This document shows positions 60,375 through 64,000 of a DNA stretch of 64,000 bases, piece by piece. The stretch is from Candidatus Tyloplasma litorale (GTDB lineage: Bacteria > Bacillota_I > Bacilli_A > Mycoplasmatales > Hepatoplasmataceae): NCBI GenBank assembly GCA_027943885.1, contig AP027078.1:372001-436000 (forward strand). Direction: 5' to 3'. Position 1 is the first letter of the stretch. Every line of letters begins with the position of its first letter. The position numbers and the translations under genes were made by a program. The notes under the pieces were generated by a model that saw only the letters and a program-made list of their open reading frames with translations, was not told the DNA's origin and searched no databases.

Positions 60375-60414
60375 AAAAAAGAAAATTAAATTCATAATTT
60401 TAATTTTCTTTTTT
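60375..60414 (-). terminator. Terminator upstream of the 1886-aa gene
   Basis: Arms GAAAATTAAA and TTTAATTTTC, flanked by A6 and T7, with T6 after the stem on the minus strand. It ends four bases before TATAAT (60365-60370) of the 1886-aa gene. Confidence 0.75.
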
Positions 60415-60551
60415 TAATAAAATAAATAGATAAATAATTAATTAATATTTAATATTAATGCTTATACTTAAACTTGAAATTATATATACAACTATATTAT
60501 TAATTTTATCATTATATATTAAGGTAATGTTATATATTTAGTTTGATTTTG

Positions 60552-63500
60552 TTAAATTTGCATCATAGAATCATTTTTCATTGAAACATCCACAAATGAT
60601 AAATCTTTAATAAAATTATCATAAGTTGTAAATGATAAATCAATAGTTGTTTCATTACCATTAAGCTTTGCACTAGTGATTGTGTATGTTGTTCCTGATT
60701 CTAAGCCTGAAATTGTGTATATAATTTCTGTTCCGTTTGTTGAATCATGAGTTAAAGTTATTCCATCAACGGGAGTTGATGTTGTTAGGTCACCATCATG
60801 ATCAGCAAATTGAAGAGCTAAATCATCTGCATTAAAGTTTGTTGTTGAGGTAGTGACTTTAATTTGAGCAGAAGAATCTGTAGTTCAACCATCAATAATT
60901 TCAACATTATTAACTGTTGCTAAAGAGATTGTTGTTGTAAATGATACAGCAATAATTAATTCATGATCATTAATTTTTGCACTAATCATTGTGTATTCTG
61001 TATTTGCTTCTAATCCTGAAATTGTGTATATAATTTCTGTTTCATCAGTTGAATCATAAGTTAGAGTTATTCCATCAACTGGAGTTGATGTTGTTAGATA
61101 ATCATCATAACCAGCAAATTGAAGAACTAAATCATTTGGATCAAAGTTTGTTGTTGAGGTAGTAATTTTAAATTGGACAGAAGAATCTGTGATTGAATCT
61201 TCAATAATTTCAATATAATTAATTTCTGCTAAAGAGACTGCTGTTGTAAAAGATAAATCAATAGTTGTTTCAGTATCATTAAGTTTTGCACTAGTGATTG
61301 TATATTCTGTATCTGCTTCTAATCCTGAAATTGTGTAGTAAATTTCTGTTTCATCAGTTAAAAGACTAGTTAAAGTTATTCCATCAATTGGAGTTGATGT
61401 TGTTAGATCACCATCATGACCTTCAAGATGAAGAATTAAATCATCTGCATTAAAGTTTGTTGTTGAAGTAGTGACTTTAATTTGGGCAGAGGAATCTGTG
61501 ACTGAATCTGTGACAACTTGAATAGAGTTAACTATTGCAGGGGAGATTCCTGTTGTAAAGGATACATCAACAGTTGTTTCGTTACCATTAAGTTTTGCAC
61601 TAGTGATTGTATATGTTACTCCTGATTCTAATCCTGAAATTGTGTAGTAAATTTCTGTTTCATTTGTTGAATCATAAGTTAGAGTTATTCCATCAATTGG
61701 ATTTGATGTTGTTAGATCACCATCATGACCTTCAAGATGAAGAACTAAATCATCTGCATTAAAGTTTGTTGTTGAAGTAGTCACTTTAATTTGGGCAGAA
61801 GAATCTGTAACTGAATTAGTGATAACTTGAATAGAGCTAACTGCTGCTGGAGAGATTCCTGTTGTGAATGATACATCAACAGTTGTTTCAGTACCATTAA
61901 GTTCCGCACTAGTGATTGTGTATTGTGTCTCTTGTTCTAAACCTGAAATTGTGTATATGATTTCTGTTTCGTCAGTTGAATCATGAGTTAGAGTTATTCC
62001 ATCAACGGGAGTTGATGTTGTTAGATCACCATCATGATTAGCAAGATGAAGAATTAAATTATCTGCATTAAAGTTTGTTGTTGAAGTAGTGACTTTAATT
62101 TGGGCAGAAGAATCTGTGATTGAATCATTAACAACTTCAATGGAATTAACTACAGCAAGAGTAATTCCTGTTGTGAATGATACATCAACAGTTATTTCAT
62201 TACCATTAAGTTCTGCACTAGTGATTGTATATTGTGTATTTTGTTCTAAACCTGAAATTGTGTATATGATTTCTGTTTCGTCAGTTGAATCATGAGTTAG
62301 AGTTATTCCATCAACGGGAGTTGATGTTGTTAGATCACCATCATAACCTTCAAGATGAAGAACTAAATCATCTGCATTAAAGTTTGTTGTTGAAGTAGTG
62401 ACTTTAATTTGGGCAGAGGAATCTGTGATTGAATCATTAACAACTTCAATGGAATTAACTACAGCAAGAGTAATTCCTGTTGTAAAGGATACATCAACAG
62501 TTGTTTCAGTACCATTAAGTTTTGCACTAGTGATTGTATATTGTGTATTTTGTGCTAAACCTGAAATTGTGTATATAATTTCTGTTTCGTTTGTTGAATC
62601 ATGAGTTAGAGTTATTCCATCAACGGGAGTTGATGTTGTTAGATCACCATCATGATCTTCAAGATGAAGAACTAAATCATCTGCATTAAAGTTTGTTGTT
62701 GAAGTAGTGACTTTAATTTGGACAGAAGAATCTGTAACTGAATCATTAACAACTTCAATAGATTTAACTGTTGCTGAAGGAATTCCTGTTGTGAATGATA
62801 CATCAACAGTTGTTTCAGTACCATTAAGTTCTGCACTAGTGATTGTGTATTGTGTCTCTTGTTCTAAACCTGAAATTGTGTATGTAATTTCTGTTTTGTT
62901 TGTTGAATCATAAGTTAGAGTTATTCCATCAATTGGATTTGATGTTGTTAGATCACCATCATGACCTTCAAGATGAAGAACTAAATCATCTGTATTAAAG
63001 TTTGTTGTTGAAGTAGTGACTTTAATTTGGGCAGAAGAATCTGTGACTGAATCTGTGATAACTTGAATAGAGTTAACTACTGCAAGAGTAATTTCTGTTG
63101 TAAAGGATACATCAACAGTTATTTCATTACCATTAAGTTTTGCACTAGTGATTGTATATTGTGTGCCTTGTGCTAAACCTGAAATTGTGTAATAAACTTC
63201 TGTTTCACTAGTTGAGTCATGAGTTAAAGTTATTCCATCAATTGGAGTTGATGTTGTTAGATCACCATCATGATCAGCAAGGTGAAGAGCTAAATCATCT
63301 GCATTAAAGTTTGTTGTTGAATTAGTAACTTTAATTTGAACACTTGAATCTGTAATTGAATCATTAACAACTTCAATAGATTTAACTATCGCTGAAGGAA
63401 TTCCTGTTGTAAAGGATACATCAACAGTTGTTTCATTACCATTAAGTTCTACACTAGTGATTGTATATTGTGTATTTTGTGCTAAACCTGAAATTGTGTA

Positions 63501-64000
63501 TATAATTTCTGTTTCATTTGTTGAATCATAAGTTAGAGTTATTCCATCAACTGGAGTTGATGTCGTTAGATCACCATCATGACCATCAAGATGAAGAATT
63601 AAATCATCTGCATTAAAGTTTGTTGTTGAAGTAGTCACTTTAATTTGGGCAGAAGAATCTGTGACTGAATCATTAACAACTTCAACAGTATTAACTATTG
63701 CTAAAGAGATTGCTGTTGTAAAAGATAAATTAATATTATTTGTTGAAATGCCATTAAGTTTTGCACTAGTGATTGTATATTGTGTATTTTGTGTTAAACC
63801 TGAAATTGTGTATGTAATTTCTGTTCCACTAGTTGAATCATGAGTTAGAGTTATTCCATCAACAGGAGTTGATGTTGTTAAATCACCATCATGACCTTCA
63901 AAATGAAGAACTAAATCATCTGCATTAAAGTTTGTTGTTGAAGTAGTGACTTTAATTTGGGCAGAAGAATCTGTAATTGAATCTGTGACAACTTGAATAG
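60552..64000 (-). CDS. FN3-like repeat surface protein, N-terminus outside window
   Basis: At least 1148 aa, containing 11 visible repeats with a strict 309-bp period. They are highly alike (for example SSAQIKVTTSTTNFNADDLV, and TITSAELNG with small changes). It ends in KDLSFVDVSMKNDSMMQI directly after the last repeat, without the C-terminal hydrophobic helix seen in the three neighbours. So either it is released, it is held only by its N-terminus (not visible), or its 3' end has been lost. The 138 bases between the stop and the next terminator encode no convincing membrane segment. Confidence 0.82.
60860..64000. repeat. 309-bp tandem repeat block in the rightmost gene
   Basis: Ten full units spaced exactly 309 bases, continuing past the right edge. 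Markers such as TCTGCATTAAAGTTTGTTGT recur in each unit. Confidence 0.92.

Noticed and set aside
48754-63843. Repeated 60-68-aa plus-strand open frames spaced 309 bases
   Set aside because: They are antisense shadows of the tandem FN3-like repeats, without ribosome sites.
48642-64000. Tandem 309-bp repeats as a CRISPR or transposon array
   Set aside because: The units are contiguous coding sequence with no spacers, inverted ends or transposase.

Overview
The window is from a wall-less bacterium of the Mollicutes. The DNA is very AT-rich, and UGA must be read as tryptophan (genetic code 4). In infB, nusA, polC, rpsB, eno, pgk, gapA and many others, conserved protein sequence runs straight through in-frame TGA codons at positions where the family has Trp. 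Read with code 4, nearly all genes become full length. Every gene is on the minus strand except one choline-kinase-like gene (32964-33770). I cannot name the genus from this window; an arthropod-associated or Spiroplasma/Mycoplasma-type Mollicute fits.

1-28.5 kb is a conserved core. It holds the information-processing block rpsB-tsf / pyrH-frr-cdsA / polC / nusA-ylxR-infB-rbfA (transcribed right to left), then dprA-topA, thrS, pfkA-pyk, eno, a purine permease, galU, gpmI, a membrane protein with SAP-like motifs, and pgk-tpiA. With gapA (31.1 kb) and fba (40.5 kb), all eight enzymes from fructose-6-phosphate to pyruvate lie within about 24 kb on one strand. Intrinsic terminators are clear and often overlap stop codons.

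28.5-35 kb is mixed. A PemK/MazF/ToxN-like protein is preceded by a structured RNA whose GC-rich terminator ends two bases before the start codon. Then come a PepV-type dipeptidase, a 70-aa orphan, gapA, a GntR regulator divergent from the choline kinase across a palindromic operator, a membrane protein, and a Tyr-Gln-Lys-Leu tRNA cluster.

35-40.4 kb is a compact defense island: SIR2-like protein, HerA ATPase, a TSPPY DNA methyltransferase, an MjaI-type restriction endonuclease and a DUF4145-like protein. 40.5-44.5 kb is a sugar operon: PnuC-like membrane protein, ROK kinase, LacA, LacB and a class II aldolase. 44.7-46.4 kb is a second restriction-modification locus. There a Dam-type methyltransferase and a DpnII-type endonuclease form one fused reading frame interrupted by a (CT)24 repeat that puts it out of frame here, so it looks phase-variable and switched OFF.

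46.5-64 kb is a four-gene array of surface proteins (399, 2279, 1886 and at least 1148 aa) built from about 103-aa fibronectin-III-like repeats (309-bp DNA period). Three have an N-terminal signal/anchor and a C-terminal membrane segment. At each junction the T-tail of one gene's terminator runs into the -10 box of the next gene, with T-tracts of 16, 10 and 6. Together with the phase-variable restriction-modification locus this looks like a surface-variation and defense region beside a housekeeping chromosome. The strongest candidates for something undescribed are the fused phase-variable Dam-DpnII gene, the RNA-attenuated ToxN/PemK-like locus, and the terminator/promoter overlaps in the surface-protein array.
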